64,000 nucleotides of DNA from the NCBI RefSeq assembly GCF_001440415.1, contig NZ_LLYA01000013.1, positions 62,001-126,000 of the forward strand. Reading direction: 5' to 3'. The stretch comes from Bradyrhizobium retamae (GTDB taxonomy: Bacteria; Pseudomonadota; Alphaproteobacteria; Rhizobiales; Xanthobacteraceae). The position numbers and the translations under genes were made by a program. Positions 6,965-15,641 of this stretch are shown here, piece by piece (position 1 is the stretch's first letter; each line of letters opens with the position of its first letter). The notes below the pieces were generated by a model. It saw only the letters and a list, made by a program, of their open reading frames with translations, did not search any database and was not told where the DNA came from.

Positions 6965-9130
6965 TCAATTCGCCTCCGCATTCAGACGAAAAGCATTCTC
7001 AACGATGCGCAGTCCCACCTCGCCGCCGAGCGACATCAGCGATTCCGGGTGAAACTGCACGCCGCCGACCGGCAAGCTCCTGTGTTCGATCGCCATCGCG
7101 ACGCCGTCCTCGGTGGTCGCGGTGACTTCGAGAACATCGGGCACGCTGTCGCGCTCGACATACAGCGAATGATAGCGGCCGATCACGATCTCATTCGGCA
7201 AGTTCTGCATCAGCCGTCCGCCGCGCACCTGAACCCGCGACGGCCGTCCATGCGCCGGCTGGGTGAGCTGACCGAGCTGGCCGCCGAAATACTCGCCGAT
7301 AGCCTGCACACCGAGGCAGACACCGAAGATCGGCAGTTTTCGGTCCAGCGCCGTTCCAATGGTTTTCGATATCCCAAAATCCTCCGGGCGACCCGGGCCC
7401 GGCGACAAGACCAGGAGATCCCAGGCCTTCCGCTTCAGCATCTCCTGTGCATGCACGTGCCGGACCACGGTTACGCTTGCGCCGACCTGCCGGAAATAAT
7501 CCGCCAGCATATGAACAAAACTGTCGTCGTGGTCGATCAAGAGCACCTTGCGGCCCGAGCCGGTCGCGTCGGGCGCAAAGGTCGAGAGCGGCTTCGGCGC
7601 GTCGCCCCGCAGCGCCTGGAACAGCGCAGCCGCTTTCACCTGGCACTCGCGGTCTTCGGCAGCCGGATCGGAATCGAACAGGCAGGTGGCGCCGACGCGC
7701 ACCTCGGCCAACCCATCCTTCATGCGGATGGTACGGATGGTCAGCCCGGTGTTGATGCTGCCGTCGAAATTCACCGCGCCGATGGCGCCGGCATACCAGC
7801 GCCGCGACGAACGCTCATTGTCCTCGACGAACTGCATGGCCCACAATTTCGGCGCACCGGTCACGGTAACCGCCCAGGCATGGGTCAGAAAGGCGTCGAG
7901 GGCATCGAAACCCGGGCGCAGCATGCCTTCGACATGGTCCACGGTGTGAAACAGCTTCGAATAGGTTTCGATCTGCCGCCGCGCCAGCACCTTGATCGTG
8001 CCGGGGATGCAGACGCGCGCCTTGTCGTTGCGGTCGACGTCGGTGCACATGTTGAGCTCGAACTCATCCTTTTCCGAGTTCAGCAATTGCCTGATTTGCT
8101 CGGCATCGCCGATCGCATCGACGCCGCGCGCAATCGTGCCCGAAATCGGGCAGGTCTCGACGCGGCGGCCGTCGGAACGCACGAACATTTCCGGCGAGGC
8201 CGACACCAAAAATTCGCCGCCACCGAGATTCATCAGCGCGCCATAGGGCGACGGGTTGATGCGGCAGAGCCGCTGGAACACTTCCGCCGGCGAACGCTCG
8301 CACGGCTCGGCGAACAATTGCCCAGGCACCGCCTCGAACAGGTCGCCGCGCGCGAACGCCGCACGCGCGACCTCGACCGTTGCCTGATATTCGCCGGGTG
8401 CGTGATCGGCGAATCCCTGCCGCGGCGTTTTGGCGTAAATGCTCTCGGCGGTGCCGCGCGGCAGGCCCTGGGTAGACCTCCCCTTCCACGAGAATTCGTA
8501 GCTCAACACCACGCCACGGCCGGTGGCGCGGTCGTAGGCCAAAAGGCGATCCGGCACATAGAGCACGATGTCGCGCTGGTCAGCCTCGCGCGCCCGCTTC
8601 TGCACGAGATCCTCGATTTGGAACACGAGATCGTAGGCGAAGGCGCCGAACAGGCCGAGCAGCGGATCGTCGTTTGCGGTGAAGGCGGCCACGAGGTCGC
8701 GCACCAGCGACATCGCGCTGGCACGGCGGGTGCGCTGGTCTTCCTCGACCGGCGCGGCGCCGCGGATGATGTGTCCGGCCAGCCGCGTGGAGCTCCGCTC
8801 CGAAATGACGACGCAGGGCTCGCGCAGCACGTCGCCGAGGAAGGCGATCAGCACCTCGCCGCGCGCGTTCAGCGCTTGGAGCGAGAAATTCGAGCCGGCC
8901 GTTTCCAGCACCAGCGGCGGATCGGCAAAGCCGAGGTCAAAGCTTTCGTAACGCCCCGGCACCGTGGTGCCCGAGGACAGCACCACGCCACGGCGGCGAT
9001 CGAGCAGCTCGATCAGGTCGTCAAGGCGCTTGGCGTTGCCGGTGAACTGCTCGACCACGCGCGAAATCGCCAGACCGCCGCTGGTCCGGTATTCGCTATG
9101 CTCCGGCAGGGAGAAGGCTGTCCTGTTCAT
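6965..9130 (-). CDS. trpE: Fused anthranilate synthase TrpE(G)
   Basis: A 721-residue fusion of both anthranilate synthase subunits, which turn chorismate and glutamine into anthranilate for tryptophan synthesis. Residues 1 to about 500 are the chorismate-binding component I (GTIARGVDAIGDAEQIR; ELNMCTDVDRND). Residues from about 525 are the glutamine amidotransferase, with FGVCLGVQAIGEY carrying the nucleophilic cysteine and GVQFHPES the histidine-glutamate pair. Such fusions are typical of rhizobia. An AGAGG site precedes the ATG. Upstream on the same strand are a Trp-codon leader peptide and an attenuator (9217-9328), so control by charged tRNA-Trp is expected. Confidence 0.97.
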   Translation of the reverse strand: MNRTAFSLPEHSEYRTSGGLAISRVVEQFTGNAKRLDDLIELLDRRRGVVLSSGTTVPGRYESFDLGFADPPLVLETAGSNFSLQALNARGEVLIAFLGDVLREPCVVISERSSTRLAGHIIRGAAPVEEDQRTRRASAMSLVRDLVAAFTANDDPLLGLFGAFAYDLVFQIEDLVQKRAREADQRDIVLYVPDRLLAYDRATGRGVVLSYEFSWKGRSTQGLPRGTAESIYAKTPRQGFADHAPGEYQATVEVARAAFARGDLFEAVPGQLFAEPCERSPAEVFQRLCRINPSPYGALMNLGGGEFLVSASPEMFVRSDGRRVETCPISGTIARGVDAIGDAEQIRQLLNSEKDEFELNMCTDVDRNDKARVCIPGTIKVLARRQIETYSKLFHTVDHVEGMLRPGFDALDAFLTHAWAVTVTGAPKLWAMQFVEDNERSSRRWYAGAIGAVNFDGSINTGLTIRTIRMKDGLAEVRVGATCLFDSDPAAEDRECQVKAAALFQALRGDAPKPLSTFAPDATGSGRKVLLIDHDDSFVHMLADYFRQVGASVTVVRHVHAQEMLKRKAWDLLVLSPGPGRPEDFGISKTIGTALDRKLPIFGVCLGVQAIGEYFGGQLGQLTQPAHGRPSRVQVRGGRLMQNLPNEIVIGRYHSLYVERDSVPDVLEVTATTEDGVAMAIEHRSLPVGGVQFHPESLMSLGGEVGLRIVENAFRLNAEAN

Positions 9131-9216
9131 GTGATCCTCTTACGAAACCTCGGGAGGGCGCGCCACACAGGACAAACGAAGGAACCGTCGCACTGCGATG
9201 GCGACCTTCGACGATT

Positions 9217-9256
9217 GAAAAAATGAAATCGCACCGGCCACCTCTTAGGAGGTGCG
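9217..9256 (-). terminator. trp attenuator hairpins and T-tract
   Basis: Read on the minus strand, two mutually exclusive hairpins follow the Trp codons of trpL. One pairs 9249-9254 with 9239-9244, with the leader stop codon in the loop. The other pairs 9251-9256 with 9230-9235. A short spacer then leads into six T residues (complement of 9218-9223). Overlapping alternatives plus a T-run after a Trp-Trp leader peptide are the layout of a ribosome-mediated attenuator. Confidence 0.75.
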
Positions 9257-9292
9257 CCACCAGAGACGGCAGGGGGCAACAACGGTGCTCAT
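9245..9292 (-). CDS. trpL: trp leader peptide TrpL
   Basis: A 15-codon reading frame, MSTVVAPCRLWWRTS then TAA, lies about 115 bases upstream of trpE(G) on the same strand. Two adjacent tryptophan codons near its end, followed by overlapping hairpins and a T-tract, identify it as the trp attenuation leader. A -35/-10 pair ends only 7 bases before the ATG and no ribosome binding site fits, so the mRNA probably begins at or next to the start codon. That is the arrangement described for Sinorhizobium meliloti trpL, where the released leader RNA and peptide also have trans roles. Whether they do here is inference. Confidence 0.85.
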   Translation of the reverse strand: MSTVVAPCRLWWRTS

Positions 9293-9299
9293 GGGAACC

Positions 9300-9328
9300 T
9301 AATCACCATCCGGCGGGAACGATGTCAA
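9300..9328 (-). promoter_or_regulatory. Predicted trpL-trpE(G) promoter
   Basis: On the minus strand TTGACA (complement of 9323-9328) is followed after exactly 17 bases by TGATTA (complement of 9300-9305), a reasonable sigma-70-type pair. Transcription would begin near 9292-9293, at the A of the trpL start codon. Confidence 0.65.
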
Positions 9329-9416
9329 GGGAAAGACAGCCCTGGAAGCCTCGCCCAAGCCCATCCTGGGGTGTCGGAAAGGGTCCGGCGTTCGCCGGGA
9401 CGGCGTGTTTGCTACG

Positions 9417-10319
9417 CTATTCGCGGTAACATCCGTGCTCGATCTCCTCGATCAGCGGGCGCGCTTTCGGTCGCCAGCGGAGCTCGCGGCGGGCGCGTTC
9501 GGCACGGACGCGACTGTTGGAAGCCATGGTGTCCTCGGCCGTACCCTCGCCCCATTCGGCGGCAGCCTCCTGCATCGACATCGCAGACGGCGGGCCGGCG
9601 AAGCCAAGCATGCGGTTGATGGCCACACAGGCTTCGCGCATCGAATTCTCGCCATTCTCGGCGAAATAGAAGCTACCTGCCGGAGCTTTGTCGATCGCGA
9701 GCATGTAGAGCGGCACGAGATCGTCGATATGCACGTTGGACCAGATGTTCTCGCCGGGACCGGCATGCGTGGCATTGCCGCGCTTCTTGGCGAGCTTGAT
9801 CAAGAGCGGTATCTGCACGCTGTCGCGCCCTGCCCCATGGCCGATGCCGTAGATCAGGCTCGGGCAGATGATGACCGGGCGGCAGCCCTTGTCGTGATAG
9901 CCGAGAATGAAGTGGTTCAGCTCGACCCGTGCGGCGCGGGCGGGCGACGGCGTGATCGGCGTGTCTTCGTCGAAGATGTCGTCGGAGCGCTCGCCGCGGG
10001 AACGCTTGCCGACGATGCTCGATCCCGATGTGTGGATGAAGGCCTTGCCGCTTCCGGCGAGAGCATCGAGCAGTGCGACGACGGCGCCCTTGTGGTCGGC
10101 ACTTGCGGCATTGACGACGACATCTGCCGCCTGCGCGGCGCGGGCGAGAACTTGCGCGTCATCCAGCGTGCCCATCACCGGCTCTATGCCGAACGCGCGA
10201 ACGGCGTCTGCCTTTTCGACGGAGCGAACAAGGCCGGTGACCTGATGACCGGCGGCCGCGAGATGCGCGGCAACCGATCCGCCGATATAGCCCGATGCGC
10301 CCGTGCAGAAGACTTTCAT
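9417..10319 (-). CDS. NAD(P)-dependent epimerase/dehydratase family protein (extended SDR)
   Basis: A 300-residue Rossmann-fold oxidoreductase of the extended short-chain dehydrogenase type. The N-terminus MKVFCTGASGYIGGSVAAHL carries the TGxxGxxG dinucleotide motif (about residues 6-13). Further landmarks are a DD dipeptide after the third strand (about 53), VVVNAAS (about 67) and HTSGSS (about 95). The usual catalytic YxxxK is not obvious (a VELNHFILGYHDKG stretch occupies that region), so it may be an atypical, NmrA-like or reductase-type member. It is monocistronic on the minus strand. The substrate is not evident. Confidence 0.8.
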   Translation of the reverse strand: MKVFCTGASGYIGGSVAAHLAAAGHQVTGLVRSVEKADAVRAFGIEPVMGTLDDAQVLARAAQAADVVVNAASADHKGAVVALLDALAGSGKAFIHTSGSSIVGKRSRGERSDDIFDEDTPITPSPARAARVELNHFILGYHDKGCRPVIICPSLIYGIGHGAGRDSVQIPLLIKLAKKRGNATHAGPGENIWSNVHIDDLVPLYMLAIDKAPAGSFYFAENGENSMREACVAINRMLGFAGPPSAMSMQEAAAEWGEGTAEDTMASNSRVRAERARRELRWRPKARPLIEEIEHGCYRE

Positions 10320-10367
10320 GTGTGGGCCCCCACCGTCATTGCGAGAACGAACGAGGTGTCTCTCGGC

Positions 10368-11042
10368 TCAGCCCAAATGCTTCCTGAAAAATTCCGTCGC
10401 CCGACCCCAGGCAAGCTCGGCGGCCTGGCGGTCATGCACGGCCACGCGCTGCTCGTTCACGAAGGCATGTTCAGCATCGTAGCGGAACAGCTCGAGCGAC
10501 TTGCCGGCGTCCTTCATCGCCTTTTCGAAGGCGTCGACCGCGGCCGGTGTGCACCAGTCGTCCTTGTTGGCGAAATGCGCCTGCAGCGGGATTTTCACGT
10601 CGGCAGGTTTAGCGGCCTGCTCCGGCGGGATGCCATAGAATACGACGCCCGCCGCTAGCTCCGGAACCTTGGTCGCGCCGATGATGGTCACGGCGCCGCC
10701 GAGGCAGAAGCCAGTAAGCCCCACCTTGGCGCCGTTGCGTGCGAGATATTGCGCGGCGCCACGTACATTTTGGGTAGTGGCGTCCATGAAATCGAGCGAG
10801 GTCATCTGCGCGTTGGCGGCGCCCGTATCGTGATACGGCACCACGACGCCCTTGTAGAGATCGGGCGCCAGCGCATCGAAGCCGGCAACCGCAAAGCGGT
10901 CGCACAGGCCCTTGATGTTCTCCGACAGGCCCCACCATTCCTGCACCACCACCACGCCCGGCGCATTGCCGCGCGCGGCATTGGCGAGATAGCCGGCAGT
11001 TTCCTTGCCGTCCGGACGCTTGAAGGTGATGTGGGTGCCCAT
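10368..11042 (-). CDS. Dienelactone hydrolase family protein
   Basis: A 224-residue alpha/beta hydrolase of the dienelactone hydrolase family. The start at 11042 is chosen because a GGAGG site lies 7 bases upstream and MGTHITFKRPDGKETAGYLA is the usual N-terminus. Visible landmarks are VVVVQEWWGL with the conserved glutamate (about residues 30-39), the nucleophile elbow GFCLGG (cysteine about 115), and the acid and histidine in KDDWC (about 165) and DAEHAF (about 195). No other aromatic-degradation gene is nearby, so the true substrate may differ from dienelactone. Confidence 0.9.
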   Translation of the reverse strand: MGTHITFKRPDGKETAGYLANAARGNAPGVVVVQEWWGLSENIKGLCDRFAVAGFDALAPDLYKGVVVPYHDTGAANAQMTSLDFMDATTQNVRGAAQYLARNGAKVGLTGFCLGGAVTIIGATKVPELAAGVVFYGIPPEQAAKPADVKIPLQAHFANKDDWCTPAAVDAFEKAMKDAGKSLELFRYDAEHAFVNEQRVAVHDRQAAELAWGRATEFFRKHLG

Positions 11043-11141
11043 GGGTTCCTCCGGGACTGCTTCTTGACGTGATGCTGGCGGCCATTTTGGCGGCTGCAAA
11101 AGCCGGACGCAATCGCCTGTCGGCGCATTGCTGCACCCAAC

Positions 11142-11165
11142 AAAAAAGCCCCCGCAGGGGCTTTT
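11142..11165 (-). terminator. Intrinsic terminator of the cytochrome bc1 genes
   Basis: On the minus strand, 26 bases after the fbcH stop codon, AAAAGCCCCTGCGGGGGC folds into a strong short hairpin and is followed by a run of six T. In the other direction it also ends in four T, but no plus-strand gene lies upstream. Confidence 0.85.
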
Positions 11166-11191
11166 CCGAAATCGCGTTAAAGACGTCGTGA

Positions 11192-13264
11192 TCAGTGGGC
11201 GTTGGCCCAGACCTTCTTCTTGGTGAAGTACAGCAAGACGGTGAGCAGGATCAGGAACACGAACACCTGCATGCCGAGCTGCTTGCGCGCCTCCATGTGC
11301 GGCTCTGCGGCCCACATTAGGAAGTGGGTGACGTCCTTGGCGTATTGCGCAACCGTGGCCGGCGAACCGTCGTCGTAGGTGACCTGGCCGTCATTCAGCG
11401 GCTTCGGCATCTTGATGGCGTGGCCGGGGAAGTAGGTGTTGTAGTAGGAACCTTCCGGCAGATTGAAGCCAGCCGGCGGCTTGTCCTCATAGCCCTGCAA
11501 GAGCGCCGTCACGTAATCCGGTCCCTGCTCCTGATATTGGGTAAAGAAGTCGATCAGGAACATCGGGAAGCCACGGCCGTAGCTGCGCGCCTTGGTGATC
11601 AGCGAGAGGTCCGGTGGATACGCGCCGCCATTGGCCGCGCGTGCCGCCTGCTCGTTGGGGAACGGCGACGGGAAATAATCGGCGGGTCGGCCCGGCCGCT
11701 CGAACATCTCGCCCTGGTCGTTCGGGCCGTCCTTGACCTTGTATTCGGAGGCGAACGCCTGGGCCTGCGCCACCGAATAACCGGGACCGCCGGCTTCGGC
11801 GAGATTGCGGAAGGCGACGAACGACAGGCCATGGCAGGAGGCGCAGACTTCCTTGTAGACCTTCAGACCGCGCTGCATGGCGCCGCGGTCGAACTTGCCG
11901 AACGGGCCTGAAAACGACCACTTCTGGGCCGGCGGCTTGGTGCTGCCTTCGGCGGCCCGGGCGCTCTCGGCGCCGCCCAGGAGCAGACCGCCAGCCACCA
12001 TCAGAGCGATCACGGTCGATACCATCGGCGCCGGCTTGCCGCCCGTCTTTGCCAGCACGTCGTCCGCGATCGAGTTCGGCACCGGGCGGGGCTTCTCGAT
12101 CCGGGCCAGCAACGGCAGCAGGATCAGGAAATAGGCGAAGTAGAGGAAGGTCAGGATGCGGCCGACGATGACATAGATGCCCTCCGGCGGCTGCGCGCCG
12201 AGATAGCCAAGGCCGATGCAGACGACAACGAACATCCAGAAGAACTGCTTGGCCAGCGGACGGTATTTCGACGAGCGGGTCTTGGCGCTGTCGAGCCACG
12301 GCAGGAAAGCCAGGATGATGATCGCGCCGAACATCGCCACGACACCGGCGAGCTTGTTGGGGATCGAGCGCAGGATGGCGTAGAACGGCAGGTAATACCA
12401 TTCCGGCACGATGTGCGCGGGCGTTACCGCCGGATTGGCCGGGATGTAGTTCTCGGCGTCGCCGAGATAGTTCGGCATGTAGAAGATGAACCAGGCGAAG
12501 AACAGCAGGAAGCAGGAGACGCCGAACATGTCCTTCATGGTCGCGTAGGGCGTGAACGGCACCGTGTCCTTTTCGGTCTTCGGCTCGACGCCGGCCGGGT
12601 TGTTCTGGCCCGCCACGTGCAGCGCCCAGATGTGCAGCACGACGACGCCCGCGATCACGAACGGCAGCAGGTAGTGCAGCGAGAAGAAGCGGTTCAGCGT
12701 CGGATTGCCGACGGCATAGCCGCCCCACAGCAGCGTCACGATGCTCTCGCCGAAATAGGGCACGGCCGAGAACAGGTTGGTGATGACGGTGGCGCCCCAG
12801 AAGCTCATCTGGCCCCACGGCAGCACGTAGCCCATGAAGCCGGTCGCCATCATCAAGAGATAGATGATGACGCCGAGGATCCAGAGCACTTCGCGCGGCT
12901 CCTTGTAGGACCCGTAATAGAGGCCGCGGAACATGTGGATATAGACCGCGAAAAAGAACATCGACGCGCCGCTGGCGTGGATGTTGCGCAGCAGCCAGCC
13001 GTAATTGACATCGCGGACGATGAGTTCGACCGACTTGAACGCCATGTCGGCATGCGGCGTGTAGTGCATCGCCAGGATCACGCCGGTCAGGATCTGCACG
13101 CCCAGCATAAACGAAAGGATGGCGCCGAACGTCCACCAGTAGTTCAGGTTACGCGGCGTCGGATACGCCACGAACGAGGAGTGCATGAGTCCCATGATCG
13201 GGAGGCGCCGTTCGATCCACTTCAAGGCGGGATTGGTCGGCTGGAAATCGGATGGTCCGCTCAT
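11192..13264 (-). CDS. fbcH: Cytochrome b/c1 fusion precursor (FbcH)
   Basis: A 690-residue polyprotein of the cytochrome bc1 complex, which oxidises quinol and reduces cytochrome c at the inner membrane. Residues 1 to about 420 are cytochrome b with eight hydrophobic segments, two pairs of heme histidines and the Qo-site motif [13 protein letters not shown] (about 284-296). Then come a linker, a hydrophobic signal-like segment ending AESARAAEG, and cytochrome c1 with heme motif CASCH (about 471-475) and a C-terminal membrane anchor. In Bradyrhizobium japonicum the fbcH product is cleaved into the two subunits; the internal signal sequence supports the same here. It follows the Rieske gene by 68 bases. 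Confidence 0.98.
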   Translation of the reverse strand: MSGPSDFQPTNPALKWIERRLPIMGLMHSSFVAYPTPRNLNYWWTFGAILSFMLGVQILTGVILAMHYTPHADMAFKSVELIVRDVNYGWLLRNIHASGASMFFFAVYIHMFRGLYYGSYKEPREVLWILGVIIYLLMMATGFMGYVLPWGQMSFWGATVITNLFSAVPYFGESIVTLLWGGYAVGNPTLNRFFSLHYLLPFVIAGVVVLHIWALHVAGQNNPAGVEPKTEKDTVPFTPYATMKDMFGVSCFLLFFAWFIFYMPNYLGDAENYIPANPAVTPAHIVPEWYYLPFYAILRSIPNKLAGVVAMFGAIIILAFLPWLDSAKTRSSKYRPLAKQFFWMFVVVCIGLGYLGAQPPEGIYVIVGRILTFLYFAYFLILLPLLARIEKPRPVPNSIADDVLAKTGGKPAPMVSTVIALMVAGGLLLGGAESARAAEGSTKPPAQKWSFSGPFGKFDRGAMQRGLKVYKEVCASCHGLSFVAFRNLAEAGGPGYSVAQAQAFASEYKVKDGPNDQGEMFERPGRPADYFPSPFPNEQAARAANGGAYPPDLSLITKARSYGRGFPMFLIDFFTQYQEQGPDYVTALLQGYEDKPPAGFNLPEGSYYNTYFPGHAIKMPKPLNDGQVTYDDGSPATVAQYAKDVTHFLMWAAEPHMEARKQLGMQVFVFLILLTVLLYFTKKKVWANAH

Positions 13265-13332
13265 TGATGCGATCCTGAGGAAGTAAAACGACGCAACGGC
13301 TTAAGGGAGGTCTCGGACTGGCGTCCGAGCCC

Positions 13333-13863
13333 TTAGCCGATCTGGATTTTGGTATCGGAAACGAAGGTATAGGGCGGCACGGCCAGATTGGTCGGCGCGG
13401 GCCCCTGCCGAATCCGGCCCGACGTGTCGTACACCGAACCGTGGCACGGACAGAAGAAGCCGTCGTACTGGCCCTCATGGGCGATCGGGATGCAGCCGAG
13501 GTGGGTGCAGATGCCGACCACGACCAGCCACTGGTCATGGCCCGGCTTGACCCGTTGCTCATCGCTCTGCGGATCGGGCAGGCTCGACACCGACACCGCG
13601 CGGGCCTCTTCGATCTGCTTCTTGGTCCGGTGGCTGATGTAGATCGGCTTACCGCGCCAGAACACCTTGATGTCCTGCCCTTCAGCGATCGGGGTCAGAT
13701 CGACCTCAATCGGCGCACCCGCCGCGACCGTGGAGGCATCCGGATTCATCTGGGAAACCAGCGGCACCACCGTGGCGGCCCCGCCTACGGCGGCGACGGC
13801 TCCCGTTGCAACATAAAGGAAATCACGGCGTGTCGGATTGTCCGCCGAAGACGCTGTCGTCAC
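13333..13863 (-). CDS. petA: Ubiquinol-cytochrome c reductase iron-sulfur (Rieske) subunit
   Basis: A 176-residue Rieske protein, the 2Fe-2S subunit of the bc1 complex. A twin-arginine-like [11 protein letters not shown] and one transmembrane helix occupy residues 10-40. The cluster motifs are CTHLGC (about 111-116) and CPCHGS (about 130-135), with a disulfide cysteine in each. The GTG start at 13863 is chosen: translation from it gives [16 protein letters not shown], matching the usual rhizobial N-terminus, while the longer frame adds an unrelated segment. An AGGG sequence lies about 10 bases upstream. It is first gene of the unit with fbcH. Confidence 0.96.
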   Translation of the reverse strand: MTTASSADNPTRRDFLYVATGAVAAVGGAATVVPLVSQMNPDASTVAAGAPIEVDLTPIAEGQDIKVFWRGKPIYISHRTKKQIEEARAVSVSSLPDPQSDEQRVKPGHDQWLVVVGICTHLGCIPIAHEGQYDGFFCPCHGSVYDTSGRIRQGPAPTNLAVPPYTFVSDTKIQIG

Positions 13864-14139
13864 GATCTCAAGCCCTTTCTTGTCTGCAGCCAGCGGAACC
13901 GCCCCGGACACACGAAAGCGCGCCCTGAGAGAGGCTGCCGGCGCCCGCGGCCCCCGCGGCGGCAGAAAAACCGCTTTTCCTCCCCCATTCCGGCGGAACA
14001 AGCAGTCCAGAATCGTTCTATTGGCACCCTTGCCGAGAGAGCGCAAGCCCGCTATCGGCTCGCAAGCGTGCAATGCACTAAATCTGCGCCCGACCGTGAT
14101 TATTCAGTCATTTCATCCGCGCTTCCGAAGCCCTACTCT

Positions 14140-14625
14140 ATGCATATAGCGCTTTTCCAGCCTGACATTCCCCAGAACACGGGGACGATTCTGCGTTTGT
14201 GTGCGTGCCTGGACGTGGCGGCCCATATTATCGAGCCGGCGGGGTTTCCGATCTCGGACCGGCATTTCCGTCGAGCGGGAATGGACTATCTCGATCATGT
14301 GGCCATTACCCGTCATGACTCATGGTCAAAATTCGAGCAATGGCGTAACGAAGCGGGCTTCCGGCTGGTGTTGTTTACGACCAAGGCGGCGAGTTCCTAT
14401 CTGGATTTCCGCTACGAGAGGGACGATGTCCTACTATTCGGGCGGGAATCTGCAGGGGTTACGGATGAGGTCGCGTCCGCTGCAGATGCGAGGCTGGTGA
14501 TCCCGATCAGGCCGGGCTTGCGCTCGCTCAATGTGGCGATGGCGGCTGCCATGGCATTGGGCGAGGCGCTGCGGCAGACCGGTTCCGCGCTTCCGGAAGG
14601 GCTGCGGTCCAAGGAGAGATGGTGA
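14140..14625 (+). CDS. trmL: tRNA (cytidine(34)-2'-O)-methyltransferase TrmL
   Basis: A 161-residue SPOUT-class methyltransferase that 2'-O-methylates the wobble base of certain leucine tRNAs. MHIALFQPDIPQNTGTILRL is the standard TrmL/CspR N-terminus, and the knotted SAM site shows LLFGRESAGV (about residues 99-108) and IPIRPGLRSLNVAMAAAMAL (about 127-146). The start at 14140 is fixed by this N-terminus; a longer upstream extension has no homology-like content. It is the first gene of a run with queE, which it overlaps by 7 bases, joining two tRNA wobble-modification functions. Confidence 0.95.
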   Translation: MHIALFQPDIPQNTGTILRLCACLDVAAHIIEPAGFPISDRHFRRAGMDYLDHVAITRHDSWSKFEQWRNEAGFRLVLFTTKAASSYLDFRYERDDVLLFGRESAGVTDEVASAADARLVIPIRPGLRSLNVAMAAAMALGEALRQTGSALPEGLRSKERW

Positions 14626-15254
14626 GCTACGCCGTCAAAGAGATATTTCTGACGTTGCAGGGCGAAGGCGCGCACGCCGGCCGCGCGGCCGTGTTTTGTC
14701 GTTTTTCCGGCTGCAACCTCTGGAGCGGCCGCGAACAGGACCGCGTGAGCGCCACCTGCCAGTTCTGCGATACCGACTTTGTCGGCACCGACGGCACGCT
14801 CGGCGGCCGCTATGCCACGGCGGACGAACTCGCCGACACTATCGCCGGGCAATGGACAGGCGAGAATATCAACCGCTACGTGGTCCTGACCGGCGGCGAA
14901 CCTCTGCTGCAGGTCGACCCGCCCTTCATCGATGCGCTGCATGCGCGCGGCTTCGTCATTGGCATCGAGACCAACGGCACGATCGAACCGCCCGAAGGGA
15001 TGGACTGGGTCTGCGTCAGTCCGAAAGCCGGCGCCGATCTCGTGGTGCGCCGCGGCCACGAATTGAAGCTGGTCTATCCGCAAGCGGGCGCGGCGCCGGA
15101 AGATTTCGCGAGGCTCGATTTCGAGCGCTTTTCGCTGCAGCCGATGGATGGACCCGATGTGCTCGAAAACACCGCGCGCGCGGTCGACTACTGCCTACGC
15201 CATCCGCAATGGCGGCTCAGCCTGCAGACGCACAAGACACTTGGCATCAGATAG
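14619..15254 (+). CDS. queE: 7-carboxy-7-deazaguanine synthase QueE
   Basis: A 211-residue radical SAM enzyme that converts 6-carboxytetrahydropterin to 7-carboxy-7-deazaguanine, a step to preQ0/queuosine. FLTLQGEGAHAGRAAVFCR precedes the cluster cysteines, spaced C-X14-C-X2-C (from the cysteine of SGCN to TCQFCDTDF, about residues 31-49), the variant spacing reported for Burkholderia multivorans QueE rather than the common CX3CX2C. VLTGGEPLLQ (about 88-97) is the SAM GGE motif. An AAGGAGA site precedes the ATG, which overlaps the trmL stop. queD follows after 15 bases. Confidence 0.95.
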   Translation: MVSYAVKEIFLTLQGEGAHAGRAAVFCRFSGCNLWSGREQDRVSATCQFCDTDFVGTDGTLGGRYATADELADTIAGQWTGENINRYVVLTGGEPLLQVDPPFIDALHARGFVIGIETNGTIEPPEGMDWVCVSPKAGADLVVRRGHELKLVYPQAGAAPEDFARLDFERFSLQPMDGPDVLENTARAVDYCLRHPQWRLSLQTHKTLGIR

Positions 15255-15269
15255 GATTTAGATTTCAAG

Positions 15270-15635
15270 ATGTGGGAACTGACGAAATCGTTTCGCTTCG
15301 AAGCTGCGCATTCCCTGAAGGGAACGACCTTCGGCGCGGCCAGCGAGGAAATTCACGGCCACTCATTTCGCGCCGAGGTGAGCGTGCGCGGCACGCCCGA
15401 CCCGGAAACCGGCATGGTGCTCGATCTCGGCCTGCTGGAGCGCAGCATGGAAGAGGTTCGGAAAGCACTCGACCACAAGCTCCTCAACAAGGTCGAGGCG
15501 CTGGGGACGCCGACGCTGGAAAACATTTCGCGCTACATCTTCGAGCGGGTCCAGCACGCAGGCCAAATCACCCGCGTCAGCGTTCACCGCGACAGTTGCA
15601 ACGAGAGCTGCACGTATTTCGGGCCGCAGGGCTGA
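15270..15635 (+). CDS. queD: 6-carboxytetrahydropterin synthase family protein (QueD-like) without the usual catalytic Cys
   Basis: A 121-residue T-fold protein of COG0720. Position next to queE argues for 6-carboxytetrahydropterin synthesis in queuosine formation. Zinc ligands are present: FEAAHS (about residues 10-15) and the IHGHSF pair (about 28-33). The residue four positions before HGH, normally the catalytic cysteine, is serine, and the segment reads SEEIHGH. This fits the E-X2-HGH pattern described for PTPS-III proteins, which replace FolB in folate synthesis. Two cysteines near the C-terminus (DSCNESCTYFG, about 108-118) could compensate. So the family is firm, but the exact reaction is open. 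Confidence 0.88.
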   Translation: MWELTKSFRFEAAHSLKGTTFGAASEEIHGHSFRAEVSVRGTPDPETGMVLDLGLLERSMEEVRKALDHKLLNKVEALGTPTLENISRYIFERVQHAGQITRVSVHRDSCNESCTYFGPQG

Positions 15636-15641
15636 GCTCCA

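Noticed and set aside
6842..9226. Long open frame (794 codons) on the plus strand opposite trpE(G)
   Set aside because: It is the antisense shadow of trpE(G), a result of high GC third positions; it has no family features or ribosome binding site.
13441..14139. Extended start for the trmL frame over the Rieske gene
   Set aside because: TrmL begins at MHIALFQPDI (14140); the extra residues are an antisense shadow of petA.
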